Assembly (NCBI GenBank): GCA_022828105.1
Contig: JAJEJC010000007.1
Span: 330,885-394,884 of the forward strand
Length of the DNA stretch: 64,000 nt
Direction of reading: 5' to 3'
DNA from: Dehalococcoidia bacterium
GTDB taxonomy: Bacteria > Chloroflexota > Dehalococcoidia > Bin125
The notes under the pieces were generated by a model. The model did no database searches, had not been told where the DNA came from, and saw only the letters and a list, made by a program, of their open reading frames with translations. A program made the translations under genes and the position numbers. This document shows, in pieces, positions 16,280 to 25,039 of this stretch (position 1 is the first letter of the stretch; the number at the start of each line of letters is the position of its first letter).

Positions 16280-17584
16280 TCAGTCGCCGCCCACCTGCAA
16301 CTGCGGCTCCTCGCGCCGCGCCGCCACTTCGCGCGCCGCATTGAGGCCGCCGATGTCAGAGCCGGCCATGCGAATCCGCGCCGGCCGCCGCAGCGGCGCC
16401 GGTCGCGCAACCCTGGCAAAGAGCATGACTGCGCCCAGCGACAGGGCGATGTTGAACACGGCCATGATCGGCAAGGCCACGGTCGTATCCCAGCCTTCGG
16501 AGATCAGCAGGGTTCGTTCGACGAAGGCGACGACGACGAACAACAGGGTCGCCGGCACGAGCGCCTTCCAGCAGAAACCCATGAGCTGATCGACCCGGAG
16601 GCGCGGCAACGTGCCCCGAGTCCAGATCAGCAGGAAGTACACCGCGCCCGTCTTGGCCAGCAAGATGACCCAGCTTGGTACCCACTGGTCCAGACCCCAC
16701 AACCACCAGCCGCCAAGGAAGAACGTTGCGATGAACGCCGAGACCACCAGCGTGTTGCCGAGTTCGACCGCATAGAACAGCCCGAATCGCATGCCCGAGT
16801 ACTCGGTGTGATAGCCGGCGACGATCTCCGATTCCGCCTCTGAGATATCGGCCGGTGTGCGATTCAGCTCAGCCGAGGCCGCGAAGAAGAAGGCGATCGC
16901 CGAGAGCGGGAAGAGCAGGATGAAGATCACGTCTTCCTGCTGCTGCCACTGCACGATCCCGTTGATCGACATCGTGCCTGAGAACACCACCAGCGTGAGC
17001 AGCGCCAGCACCATCGGCACTTCGTAGGAGATCGACATTGCCACGGCGCGCATCGCGCCGAACAGCGCGTACTTGTTGTTCGAGGCCCAGCCGGCCATGA
17101 ACAGCACCAGCACCGCCGTTCCGGAGACCGCGAGCAGGAACAGCACGCCGACGTTGAGATCGGCCACCGACATCCGGGGACCGAACGGCAACACGCCCCA
17201 GATCAAGATGCCGGGAATGAAGACCAGCACCGGCGGCAGGAAGAAAATCAGCTTGTCCGCCGCGCGCGGCGCGAGCTGTTCTTTGAGGATCAACTTGACC
17301 GCGTCGGCGACCGGCTGCAGCAATCCCTTGGGCCCGACGCGGTTTGGTCCGTAGCGCTGCTGGAAGCGGGCGATGACCTTGCGCTCGACCCAGATCAGGA
17401 TCAGCAGTGTCGGACCGATCACGCCGAGAATGCCCAGCGCGCCGAGCACGCCGGTGATGATCGAGGCCAGCCAGTCGGGACCCCAGTCGGCGATCCACTC
17501 GGTGATCAACCGTTGCAGATTGTTCAGGTCGCGGAAGTCGTACCACGCGCCCAGGACGCTGCCGATGCCAGCGAGGTCGGTCAT
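16280..17584 (-). CDS. nuoH: NADH-quinone oxidoreductase subunit H
   Basis: NuoH forms part of the quinone chamber and links the peripheral and membrane arms. The 434-aa protein has the diagnostic motifs WVERKVIARFQQRYGPNRVGPKGLLQPVADAVKL and ELNRTPADISEAESEIVAGYHTEYSG. LPRLRVDQLMGFCWKALVP is near the end. About 40 residues of C-terminal extension (RPAPLRRPARIRMAG...) go beyond the usual stop. It overlaps the nuoD stop by 4 nt. Confidence 0.97.
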   Translation of the reverse strand: MTDLAGIGSVLGAWYDFRDLNNLQRLITEWIADWGPDWLASIITGVLGALGILGVIGPTLLILIWVERKVIARFQQRYGPNRVGPKGLLQPVADAVKLILKEQLAPRAADKLIFFLPPVLVFIPGILIWGVLPFGPRMSVADLNVGVLFLLAVSGTAVLVLFMAGWASNNKYALFGAMRAVAMSISYEVPMVLALLTLVVFSGTMSINGIVQWQQQEDVIFILLFPLSAIAFFFAASAELNRTPADISEAESEIVAGYHTEYSGMRFGLFYAVELGNTLVVSAFIATFFLGGWWLWGLDQWVPSWVILLAKTGAVYFLLIWTRGTLPRLRVDQLMGFCWKALVPATLLFVVVAFVERTLLISEGWDTTVALPIMAVFNIALSLGAVMLFARVARPAPLRRPARIRMAGSDIGGLNAAREVAARREEPQLQVGGD

Positions 17585-18741
17585 CGATCGATCTCCCCCA
17601 CCACGATGTCAATCGAACCCAGCGTCACGATCGCGTCCGCCAGCGTACCGCCAATCGACATTTCCTTCAGCGCCGAGAGGTTGATCAGCGACGGCGGCCG
17701 GCAGTGGAATCGATACGGCGCGGGTCCTCCGTCCGAGACCAGGTAGAAGCCCAGTTCGCCTCGCGGCGACTCGACCCGCGCATACGACTCGCCCGGCTCG
17801 GGCCGCGCATGCAGCGGCAGGTCGGCGAGATATGGACCGTCCGGCAAGGTGTCGACGACCTGGCGAAGGATCCTGAGACTCTCTTTGACTTCCGCCATGC
17901 GCACCAGGAAGCGGTCGAAGCAGTCGCCCTGCTCGCCGACCGGCACGTCGAACTCGTAGCTCTCGTATCCGCAGTACGGATTCGCCTTGCGCAGATCCCA
18001 GGGCACTCCGGTCGCGCGCAGCACCGGACCCGACAACGACGAGTTGATCGCCATCTCCGGAGAGATCACGCCGACGCCTCGAGCGCGAGCGTGCAGGATC
18101 TCGTTCTCCAGCAGCAGCGCCTCGTAGTTGGCGATGTTCTCCGGCATGTCGGCCAGGAACTGCTCCAGGGTCGGCAGCAACTCATCGGGCAAATCGAACG
18201 CGACGCCGCCAATCCGCATGTAGTTCGTCGTCAACCGCGCGCCGCAGGTCATCTCAAACATGTCGAGCACGCGTTCGCGGTCTCGAAACATATGGAACAA
18301 CGGCGTGTGCCAGGCGCCGCAGTCGTTGATGAACGTGCCGTTCGCCATCGCATGGGAAGCGACCCGCTGCAACTCGGCAAACATCACCCGGATTGCGTTC
18401 GCGCGCGGCGGCACCTCGACGCCCAGCAGCTCCTCGGCCGCCAGGCAGTAGGCAAGGTTGTTGGACATCGCGGCCAGGTAGTCGATCCGGTCCGTGAACG
18501 GAATGTTCTGCGTATAGGTCCGTTCTTCGGCCAGCTTTTCCATCGAGCGGTGCAGGTAGCCGATCCGCATTTCCGCGTCCTGGACGATCTCGCCGTCCAG
18601 CGTGACCTTGAGCCGGAACACCCCGTGCGTCGACGGATGCTGCGGTCCCAGATTGACGACGACCGGCTCGGAACCGTCGCCGCTGGTCAGCGCTTCGATC
18701 GTGCCCTGCATGGCGAGGCGTGTGTCGTCGGACATCGTCAC
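17581..18741 (-). CDS. nuoD: NADH-quinone oxidoreductase subunit D
   Basis: This is the 49-kDa quinone-site subunit of the Q module, related to NiFe hydrogenase large subunits. It is 386 aa (GTG at 18741, or ATG at 18735). LGPQHPSTHGVFRLKVTLDGE contains the quinone-binding His. GYLHRSMEKLAEERTYTQNIPFTDRIDYL and the C-terminal PSLINLSALKEM...IVVGEIDR end are typical. It overlaps the nuoC stop by 4 nt. Its usual partner NuoB is not encoded in the window. Confidence 0.97.
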   Translation of the reverse strand: MTMSDDTRLAMQGTIEALTSGDGSEPVVVNLGPQHPSTHGVFRLKVTLDGEIVQDAEMRIGYLHRSMEKLAEERTYTQNIPFTDRIDYLAAMSNNLAYCLAAEELLGVEVPPRANAIRVMFAELQRVASHAMANGTFINDCGAWHTPLFHMFRDRERVLDMFEMTCGARLTTNYMRIGGVAFDLPDELLPTLEQFLADMPENIANYEALLLENEILHARARGVGVISPEMAINSSLSGPVLRATGVPWDLRKANPYCGYESYEFDVPVGEQGDCFDRFLVRMAEVKESLRILRQVVDTLPDGPYLADLPLHARPEPGESYARVESPRGELGFYLVSDGGPAPYRFHCRPPSLINLSALKEMSIGGTLADAIVTLGSIDIVVGEIDR

Positions 18742-19337
18742 GAGGCGTCCTCGCTTTCATCGACGACGGCGACTTCGCCCTCAGGCTGCGGGTCGTTGGG
18801 ATGCAGAGGTCGCTGCGGCACGCTGCCCGGCACCGGCCATGAGTTCTCTTCGCTCTCATGCGGAAAGCCCGGCAGTCCGGCGCGCACCTGGCCCGGCATC
18901 TGGAGGAAGTCCTTGCGCAGCGGATAGCCGGGGAAGCCGTCCCAGAGGAACATCCGGCGCAGGTCTGGATGGCCCTCGAAGCGGATGCCGAACAGGTCAT
19001 AGACCTCGCGCTCCTGCAAGTGCGCCCCGTGGTAGACGCCGGTGAGTGAGGGCAGCGCCGGATCTTCGCGATCGAAGATGCGCGCCTTGGCCTGCAGGAG
19101 GTGATTCAGGTCCAACGATTGCAGGTGATAGACCATTTCAAAATGCAGTTCGTGGTCGACCGCGGTCAGGTTGGAGAGGAAGACCAGGTCACTCTGCTCT
19201 GCGTCGCGCAGGGCACGGATCGATTCGACCAGCGTGTCCGGATCGAGGAAGAGCACGCCGTCATATACGCAGGCCGCGCCGGGCGCGCTCGCGTTGACGA
19301 TCTCCATCGCCGCCGTCGCGTCGTATTGGATCGTCAC
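18738..19337 (-). CDS. nuoC: NADH-quinone oxidoreductase subunit C
   Basis: This is the 30-kDa subunit of complex I, 199 aa with a GTG start. The diagnostic segment is EREVYDLFGIRFEGHPDLRRMFLWDGFPGYPLRKDF. It lies 1 bp from the nuoA stop, where many operons carry nuoB. NuoC and NuoD are separate proteins here, not fused. Confidence 0.96.
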   Translation of the reverse strand: MTIQYDATAAMEIVNASAPGAACVYDGVLFLDPDTLVESIRALRDAEQSDLVFLSNLTAVDHELHFEMVYHLQSLDLNHLLQAKARIFDREDPALPSLTGVYHGAHLQEREVYDLFGIRFEGHPDLRRMFLWDGFPGYPLRKDFLQMPGQVRAGLPGFPHESEENSWPVPGSVPQRPLHPNDPQPEGEVAVVDESEDAS

Positions 19338-19338
19338 G

Positions 19339-19719
19339 TCAGCGCCACTCCAGCGCCTGGCGCCGCCATTCGTAGACGAGCCCCAGGAACAGCACGGCGA
19401 TGAAGATCAACGCTGCAACCAGTCCGGTCACGACGACCGAGTCGAGCGCGACCGCCAGTGGGAAAAGGAAGATCACTTCCACGTCGAAGAGCACGAAGAT
19501 CAGCGCGACGAGGTAGTAACGGAAGTTGAACTGTACCCAGGTCGGGCCTTCGGTCTCCACGCCGCACTCGTAGGTGTCGGACTTCACCGCATTGGGCATC
19601 CTGGGTCGGAGACCGAACTTGAAGAACGCCCATGACGCGATCAGCGGGAGCGAGGGAAAGATCGCGGCAAAGATCAGCAAGATGCCGAGGTGCGCGTACT
19701 GCTCCAGGACGTTCTCCAT
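19339..19719 (-). CDS. nuoA: NADH-quinone oxidoreductase subunit A
   Basis: This is the first gene of the nuo operon, a 126-aa membrane subunit with three helices. The motif SDTYECGVETEGPTWVQFNFRYYLVALIFVLFDVEVIFLFP is the NuoA signature, with the conserved loop Cys and the DVE motif of the second helix. A strong sigma70-type promoter lies about 60-70 bp upstream. Confidence 0.97.
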   Translation of the reverse strand: MENVLEQYAHLGILLIFAAIFPSLPLIASWAFFKFGLRPRMPNAVKSDTYECGVETEGPTWVQFNFRYYLVALIFVLFDVEVIFLFPLAVALDSVVVTGLVAALIFIAVLFLGLVYEWRRQALEWR

Positions 19720-19785
19720 CTGGATCAGCCTTACCAGCCTTGCTTCGCCTCATCCCCCACCGACGCCGATGGGTGACTCTGAGGG

Positions 19786-19814
19786 AGTATATGCACCAGC
19801 CCCAACTCGCTCAA
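19786..19814 (-). promoter_or_regulatory. Sigma70-type promoter for the nuo operon
   Basis: Read on the minus strand, TTGAGC (19809-19814) and TATACT (19786-19791) are separated by exactly 17 nt. This matches -35/-10 consensus in 4 and 5 of 6 positions. Transcription would start near 19779, leaving a leader of about 60 nt before nuoA. The rest of the 235-bp nuoA-PHP gap shows no other clear signal. Confidence 0.55.
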
Positions 19815-19954
19815 TGACGGCTCGCGACCGGCGATCGGATTCAAGCCCGTCGCGGGGTCGAACGGACGCTGCGGTCAACGTGCCGGGCAGGTTCCGGCCG
19901 GTGAGGTGATAGCATGTCAAGCGCCTATTCCCCACCCACCAGTGAGACGACTGC

Positions 19955-20662
19955 ATGCTGATTGACCTTCACAACCACACGTGGCCGCGCTCGCACGACT
20001 CAGTGCTCGACCCGCGGGATCTCGCCGTCCGCGCCAAGGAAGCCGGACTAGACGGGATCTCGTTCACCGAGCACGACGCGCTCTGGCCTCACGATGAGGT
20101 GCAGCAGATCGCCGAGGAAGTCGGCATCGTGATCATCCCCGGCTGTGAAGTCTCGACCGATCCCGGCCACATCCTCGCCTGGGGAATGGAAAAGTACGTG
20201 TTCGGCATGCACCGCGTCGAGCGGCTCGCCGAGCATGTCAACGAGCGCGGCGGCGCGCTCGTGCTGGCGCACCCCTACCGCCGGCAGATCGCCTGGAAGG
20301 ACAACCAGGAGGACTGGGACATCGCCGTCGAACGCGCGCTCAGTAACAGCGCGATGGAACACGTGCTTGCGCTGGAGATTCTCAACGGGCGCGGCAAGGA
20401 GCGCGAGAACCGCTTCTCGGCCGACCTCGCCGCAGCCTCCGAGATGAACGGCACGGCCGGCACCGACTCGCACGCCGTGCACGACATCGGCAAGGTGGCG
20501 ACCTGGTTCGAGACCGACTCGATTGAGACCTGGCAGGATCTGGTGCGCGAACTCAAGACCGGTAACTTCTGTGCCGTCGACATGGCCAGCGGCGAAGAGT
20601 TCGCCGTGCCCTCGCGGGCGCCGAAATTTAGAATCGTCGGAGCGAGCGCGGGCGGCAGCTAG
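19955..20662 (+). CDS. PHP domain metal-dependent phosphoesterase
   Basis: The 235-aa protein consists of a PHP (polymerase and histidinol phosphatase) domain alone. Metal-ligand motifs are visible: DLHNHT at the N-terminus, FTEHDA at about residue 29, GCEVS, the LAHPYR motif, and GTDSHAVHD near the C-terminus. Family members hydrolyse phosphoesters, often of small nucleotides or oligonucleotides; the substrate here is unknown. It is divergent from nuoA and followed by the MaoC pair after 59 bp. Confidence 0.85.
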   Translation: MLIDLHNHTWPRSHDSVLDPRDLAVRAKEAGLDGISFTEHDALWPHDEVQQIAEEVGIVIIPGCEVSTDPGHILAWGMEKYVFGMHRVERLAEHVNERGGALVLAHPYRRQIAWKDNQEDWDIAVERALSNSAMEHVLALEILNGRGKERENRFSADLAAASEMNGTAGTDSHAVHDIGKVATWFETDSIETWQDLVRELKTGNFCAVDMASGEEFAVPSRAPKFRIVGASAGGS

Positions 20663-20721
20663 ACTTCATTCCGTCCCGCAACAACCACCCCCATACACCG
20701 CACACACAAGGGAGGAGCCAC

Positions 20722-21240
20722 ATGGCAGACCAACAGTTTGAGTCCGTCATCACCGACGAAATGCGCGATCTGATCGGCAAGAAGGGTCCGGAAACGATCA
20801 GTGAACTGACCACGACCAGCGTGCGCATGTTCGCCCGCTCGGTCGGCTACGTCGATCCGGCCTTCTACGACGAAGCGGTCGCCCGCGAGCGCGGCTTCCG
20901 CAGCCTGCCGGCGCCTCCGGGCTACCTGGGCACGCCGATCTACAACCCAGCCGACTCCGATCCCACCTTCGGCGGTCGCCGCGGCGGGGGCGGGTTCCGC
21001 TCGCCCTACCCGCTGGTGCTCAACGGCGGCACCGACATCGAGTACACCGGCGAGCAGATCTGCGCTGGCGACACGCTCACGTCCGCGACCGCGCTGGCCT
21101 CGCTCAACGAGCGCTGGAGCGGCGCCTTGGGTGTGCCCATGCTGATCCAGGTGTCGGAAACCACCTACACCAACCAGCACGGAGCGGTCGTCGCGATTTC
21201 GCGCGGCACCGGAATCTCCTACCCCGCGCCGGGCAGCTAA
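20722..21240 (+). CDS. MaoC-like N-terminal (FAS1-type) dehydratase subunit
   Basis: The 172-aa protein matches the MaoC_dehydrat_N/FAS1-like hot-dog domain: an early helix, VRMFARSVGYVDPAFYDEAVA, then APPGYLGTPIYNP and the GTDIEYTGEQICAGDTLTSAT strand. Such subunits pair with a catalytic MaoC subunit, as in the mycobacterial HadAB-type (3R)-hydroxyacyl dehydratases. The next gene, 60 bp downstream, is that partner. GGAGG lies upstream of the ATG at 20722. Confidence 0.85.
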   Translation: MADQQFESVITDEMRDLIGKKGPETISELTTTSVRMFARSVGYVDPAFYDEAVARERGFRSLPAPPGYLGTPIYNPADSDPTFGGRRGGGGFRSPYPLVLNGGTDIEYTGEQICAGDTLTSATALASLNERWSGALGVPMLIQVSETTYTNQHGAVVAISRGTGISYPAPGS

Positions 21241-21300
21241 CCGAGCCACTCCGAAACGGCGCAGCGGCTACAATCCAGTACAGAGGCAAGGAGAGCCCAC

Positions 21301-21768
21301 ATGTCAGACGCGGTACCTGACCAGATCTACTTCGAGGACATCGAAGTCGGCGACAGCATTCCCGAACTCGAGAAGAACCCGACCAGCCAGCAGCTCGTCC
21401 AGTGGGCGGCCGGCTCCGGCGACTTCTACCAGATTCACTACGACACAAGCTACGCGCAGGACACCGGCCTCGACGACATCATCGTCCACGGCGCGCTCAA
21501 GCACGCCTTCCTCGGTGAGTTGCTCTGGCGCTTCGCCGGCCCCGAGGGCTCGGTCAAGCGTGTCCAGTGCTCCTACCGCGGCATGGACCCCGCCGCCCAG
21601 GGTCGCGAATCGGCGCAGGAGCGCAAGTTCCTGCTGCGCGGCACCGTCACCCGCAAGTACAGCGAGGGTGAGCGCAACTTCGTCGAACTCAACATCGAAG
21701 GCGTCCGCGCCGACGGTTCGGTCAGCACCCCCGGCACCGGCACCGTCGTCCTCCCCAGCCGCAGCTAA
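21301..21768 (+). CDS. MaoC family dehydratase, catalytic subunit
   Basis: The 155-aa single hot-dog protein has the (R)-hydratase-like motif GSGDFYQIHYDTSYAQ, in which Asp and His form the catalytic pair, followed by IIVHGALKHAFLGELL. It probably hydrates enoyl-CoA or dehydrates hydroxyacyl-CoA together with the upstream MaoC_N subunit. GGAGAG lies just before the ATG. A strong hairpin follows the stop. Confidence 0.88.
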   Translation: MSDAVPDQIYFEDIEVGDSIPELEKNPTSQQLVQWAAGSGDFYQIHYDTSYAQDTGLDDIIVHGALKHAFLGELLWRFAGPEGSVKRVQCSYRGMDPAAQGRESAQERKFLLRGTVTRKYSEGERNFVELNIEGVRADGSVSTPGTGTVVLPSRS

Positions 21769-21786
21769 TCGCTCCGGTTTCGAGCA

Positions 21787-21827
21787 CACGCCGAAGGGGC
21801 GGCCATCGTGGCCGCTCCTTCGGCGTG
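21787..21827. terminator. Bidirectional hairpin terminator between maoC and GNAT genes
   Basis: A 19-bp inverted repeat with one G-U pair and a 3-nt loop (CACGCCGAAGGGGCGGCCA-TCG-TGGCCGCTCCTTCGGCGTG) sits between two convergent genes. There is no clear T-tract on either side. Confidence 0.7.
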
Positions 21828-21846
21828 CCTGCGTGTCTGCAGAGTC

Positions 21847-22476
21847 CTACCTGGCCCGCTTGCCGCGAAGCTGATACTCCCGATCCCAGAACCACTCCCG
21901 CAGCGCGTGCATCTGATGGAATCGGTGCCTTCCTCGACGCACCCGCCCGCAGTCCTTGAATCCCGCCGCCGCAAACGCCCGCTGCGCGCGCACGTTCCAA
22001 TCCAGCGTGTGCAGGTAGACCCGCGTCAATGACGTGTGGGTGAACACGTAGTCCAGCAACAGACCCACCGCTTCGCGACCAAAGCCGCCGTTCCACGTCG
22101 TCCGGTCGCCGAGCAGGATGCCCAACTCCGTCTCGCGACGCTGGAAGTCGGTGTTGTAGTACATCACATTGCCGATATGCCGCGGTTCGTCCTGCGTCTC
22201 GACCGCGAACGTCGAGCGGTAGACCGGCGTCGATCGCAACTGCCAGGCGTACTGATTGCGGTACTGCTCGAAGGTCAGCGGACTGATCGGCGCGGCGTCG
22301 AGCTCGGCGAGCTCCGGATCGGTGCGCCAGATCCAATCAAGTTCGGCATCGTCGAGGCGTTTGCGCCGCAACAGCACGAGTTGCCCCTCCGCCACGACAT
22401 CCGCCGGACTCGTCACCATTGGATTCACCGGTCCTTCAGTGCCTTCGACCGCCTCAGCCGCAGGGTACGTCGTCAA
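21847..22476 (-). CDS. GNAT family N-acetyltransferase (RimJ/RimL-like)
   Basis: The 209-aa acetyltransferase has the order of elements of RimJ/RimL-type GNATs. It begins with GQLVLLRRKRLDDAELDWIWRTDPE. The acetyl-CoA site follows as ILLGDRTTWNGGFGREAVGLLLDYVF. LTRVYLHTLDWNVRAQRAFAAAGFKDCGRVR is near the end. It probably acetylates an amine or a protein N-terminus. A TTG start directly abuts the NUDIX stop (TGATTG), implying coupling; an internal ATG at 22419 is an alternative start. Confidence 0.88.
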   Translation of the reverse strand: MTTYPAAEAVEGTEGPVNPMVTSPADVVAEGQLVLLRRKRLDDAELDWIWRTDPELAELDAAPISPLTFEQYRNQYAWQLRSTPVYRSTFAVETQDEPRHIGNVMYYNTDFQRRETELGILLGDRTTWNGGFGREAVGLLLDYVFTHTSLTRVYLHTLDWNVRAQRAFAAAGFKDCGRVRRGRHRFHQMHALREWFWDREYQLRGKRAR

Positions 22477-22986
22477 TCACCCCTGCGGCGGACCGACCCG
22501 CTGATCAAGCATCGCCGCCGCGTCCTCGAGCAATGAGGCCGTATTGCGGTAACTGACCATGCGCATCGCGTCTCCCAGGCCGACCCAGCGGACGTCGATG
22601 TGCTCATCGTCGTGATTCTCGAACGACCCGCCGGTCGGCTGCATCAACCAGAAGTGAACCGCCTTGTCGATCCGCGCCTCTTCGCCGGGGAACGAGTAGC
22701 GCATGACGCCGATCTTCTCGTCCAATGACACCGACAGTCCCGTTTCTTCCGACACCTCGCGCAGTGCGGTGTCGACCAGCTTCTCGCCGTTCTCGGGCGT
22801 GCCCTTGGGCAGCGACCAGCGCCTGGCCGGTGTCTGGACCAGAACGATCTCGACTTCTCCCTCTCCGCCTGCCTCTCGCCAGACCACGCCTCCGGCGCTG
22901 ACCGCGATGCCCTTCTTGATCGACTTCTGGCTGTGAATCGTTCTTCGACTTCCGGATGTTCCACGGCGCTCGTTGCGGCTTCGCAC
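22477..22986 (-). CDS. NUDIX hydrolase
   Basis: This 169-aa hydrolase has a complete Nudix box, GTPENGEKLVDTALREVSEETGL, preceded by RRWSLPKG, like the diadenosine polyphosphate or ADP-ribose type. The first 25 residues are basic and low in complexity. The start is GTG at 22986. It is translationally adjacent to the GNAT gene. Confidence 0.88.
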   Translation of the reverse strand: MRSRNERRGTSGSRRTIHSQKSIKKGIAVSAGGVVWREAGGEGEVEIVLVQTPARRWSLPKGTPENGEKLVDTALREVSEETGLSVSLDEKIGVMRYSFPGEEARIDKAVHFWLMQPTGGSFENHDDEHIDVRWVGLGDAMRMVSYRNTASLLEDAAAMLDQRVGPPQG

Positions 22987-23084
22987 GCCTCTGCTCCTCG
23001 TCAGTTCACTTGACGGTTCTCAATCTATCAGAGGGTCACGTCAGATCACGCGGCCCTGGAGTCCTGACTACAGGCCGAGCGAAG

Positions 23085-24041
23085 CTACTCAAGGTCGTCC
23101 AACCAGGACGCCGATTCGAGCGCTGCCTGCGCGGTCTCGCGCACGGTTGGGTCGGGATGGGTCCGCAGTTGATCCAGTTCCTCCAGCGCTTCCTCGCTGC
23201 CGATCTCCCCTAGCGCGGCGACCGCGCCGCGCACGACTTCCTCCGTTGCGGTCGGATCGTCAAACAGCTCCAGCAGCAGCGGCGTACCTTCCTCGGAGCC
23301 GATTTCGCCGATCGCCTGGACGGCGGCCAGTCGCTCATCGTCATCCTCTGCTACGAGCGAGCCCTCCAACACCGGCAGCCAGAATTCGTCCGCATTGCGT
23401 CCCATTGCCTCGATCGCGCCGAGATGCAGCGCGGCGGCATCGCTGTCGTAGGCCGTCTCGATCATCCCGACCACCCAGTCGTCGGACACCACCGCGACTG
23501 CCGACAACGCCGAGGCCCGCAGCTCCTCGTCCTCCGTCGCATCTTCGGCGATGGCCCGCAGCGCAGGCACGACGTCGCCGGCGTCCTCGCTCGCAGCCCA
23601 ACCGAGCTCCACCCGCATCGCCACTTCGCCCAACGCGGCCACGGCTTCGCGACGGACCGCATCCTCTTCCTCGATCGATCCTGCAACCTGCAGCAACGAG
23701 CGGGTCGCGCCCGCCGTCTCGCATTGTCCGAGGCCCGTCACCGCGACCGTCCGCACCGACGTGTCCTCGTCCGCCGTCATCGCGCCGAAGATCACCGTGA
23801 AGTCATATCCGCCATAGTCGTCGCTCACTTGGCGAAGACGCTCGAGCAGGGCGAACCGTCCCTCGGCGTCCAACGCGCCTAGCTGCTGGCCGACGACATC
23901 GACGGAGTCGTCTCGCAGCCTGGAGATGGCGTGCAGGTCTTGCGGCTCCAACTCGACCTGACCGGAGGCGATGGCGGCAACGACGCGGCGAAGCGCATCA
24001 AGCGGCTCAGCGGCGTCCTGATATCCGTCTGTGGTCGTCAT
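23085..24041 (-). CDS. HEAT-repeat protein
   Basis: The track's 492-aa ORF begins in the gpsA region. The real gene starts at the ATG at 24041, which overlaps the gpsA stop (TGATG). The product is 318 aa of about eight HEAT/PBS-lyase-type helical repeats, shown by recurring segments such as VRTVAVTGLGQ, VRREAVAALGEVA, RLAAVQAIGEIGSEEGTPLLLEL and VRGAVAALGEIGSEEALEEL. The repeats are very acidic. It is a protein-protein scaffold of unknown partner, co-transcribed with gpsA, plsY and der. Confidence 0.85.
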   Translation of the reverse strand: MTTTDGYQDAAEPLDALRRVVAAIASGQVELEPQDLHAISRLRDDSVDVVGQQLGALDAEGRFALLERLRQVSDDYGGYDFTVIFGAMTADEDTSVRTVAVTGLGQCETAGATRSLLQVAGSIEEEDAVRREAVAALGEVAMRVELGWAASEDAGDVVPALRAIAEDATEDEELRASALSAVAVVSDDWVVGMIETAYDSDAAALHLGAIEAMGRNADEFWLPVLEGSLVAEDDDERLAAVQAIGEIGSEEGTPLLLELFDDPTATEEVVRGAVAALGEIGSEEALEELDQLRTHPDPTVRETAQAALESASWLDDLE

Positions 24042-25039
24042 CAACCCTCCACCGTTGGCGCCCGCTCCATCAGCACCCGGATAGCCTGGCGCGGATCCAA
24101 CTCTTCGAACAGCACCCGCGATACGACCTCCGCGATTGGCATCTGCACGTCCAGCGCCTCCGCAACCTCGAGCACGACCTTCGTGGTCTCGACGCCTTCC
24201 ACCACGTGCGGGTTTCCCGCCATCGCCTCGGCGAGCGTTAATCCGTTGCCGATCTTCTCCCCCAGCGAGCGATTTCGCGAGCGGGGACTGTTGGCGGTAG
24301 CCAGCAGGTCGCCAAGACCTGCAAGTCCGGCAAACGTCGACGGCTGAGCGCCCAGGGCCACTCCCAATCGCGCCATCTCCGAGAGCCCGCGCGTCATCAG
24401 CGCGGCATTGCCGTTGTCGCCGATGTCCAGACCAGTTGCGATTCCGACGGCGATCGCGATGACATTCTTCAGCGCGCCGCCAAGCTCGACGCCTACCACG
24501 TCCTCGTTCGTGTACACGCGAAATGCGGCGGAGTTGAGCGCCGCCTGGAGTCGCGCTCGGCATTCCTCCCGCTCCGCCGCGGCGACCGTGGTGGCGGGCA
24601 GTCCGCGCGCGACCTCGCGGGCGATGTTCGGCCCCGAGATCACCCCGACGCGCGCTTCGCGCTCCGCAAGTTGTAGCTCCTGGGTCAACACCTCGGTCAT
24701 GCGCAGATGCGAGCCGCGTTCCAGGCCCTTGGCCGCCGACGCGTGCACGGTGTCGCCCGGAGTCAAATCCGGCAAGACCAGGCGCAAGTTGTCACGCAGC
24801 CGCTGCGACGGGGTTGCCCAGATGATCACCTCGGGCGGACGCCCTTGCGCGTCCGCCCTGAAGCGGAGTCCTTCGGGTAGCGCGATGCCGGGCAACAGTC
24901 GGCGGTGCTCCCGCGCGGCCGAGAGCTCGGCCGCTTCGGCCTCGGTGCGGCATAGCACCTCAACATCATTGCCGGCCCGCTCGGCGCAGATCGCCAGCGT
25001 GCAACCCCATGACGTGGCGCCGACCACCATCACTCTCAT
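24041..25039 (-). CDS. gpsA: Glycerol-3-phosphate dehydrogenase [NAD(P)+]
   Basis: The enzyme reduces dihydroxyacetone phosphate to glycerol-3-phosphate for phospholipids. At 332 aa it has a Rossmann start MRVMVVGATSWGCTLA (with S-W in place of the more usual G-x-W-G-T). It also has WATPSQRLRDNL, the SGPNIAREVARGLPATT motif and ELGGALKNVIAIAVGIATGLDIGDNGNAALMTRGL, with the catalytic Lys. It overlaps plsY by 4 nt, a natural pairing because PlsY uses its product. Confidence 0.94.
   Translation of the reverse strand: MRVMVVGATSWGCTLAICAERAGNDVEVLCRTEAEAAELSAAREHRRLLPGIALPEGLRFRADAQGRPPEVIIWATPSQRLRDNLRLVLPDLTPGDTVHASAAKGLERGSHLRMTEVLTQELQLAEREARVGVISGPNIAREVARGLPATTVAAAEREECRARLQAALNSAAFRVYTNEDVVGVELGGALKNVIAIAVGIATGLDIGDNGNAALMTRGLSEMARLGVALGAQPSTFAGLAGLGDLLATANSPRSRNRSLGEKIGNGLTLAEAMAGNPHVVEGVETTKVVLEVAEALDVQMPIAEVVSRVLFEELDPRQAIRVLMERAPTVEG

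Noticed and set aside
19720-19954. Riboswitch or small RNA in the nuoA-PHP gap
   Set aside because: Apart from the nuo promoter, no conserved RNA structure or terminator was seen.
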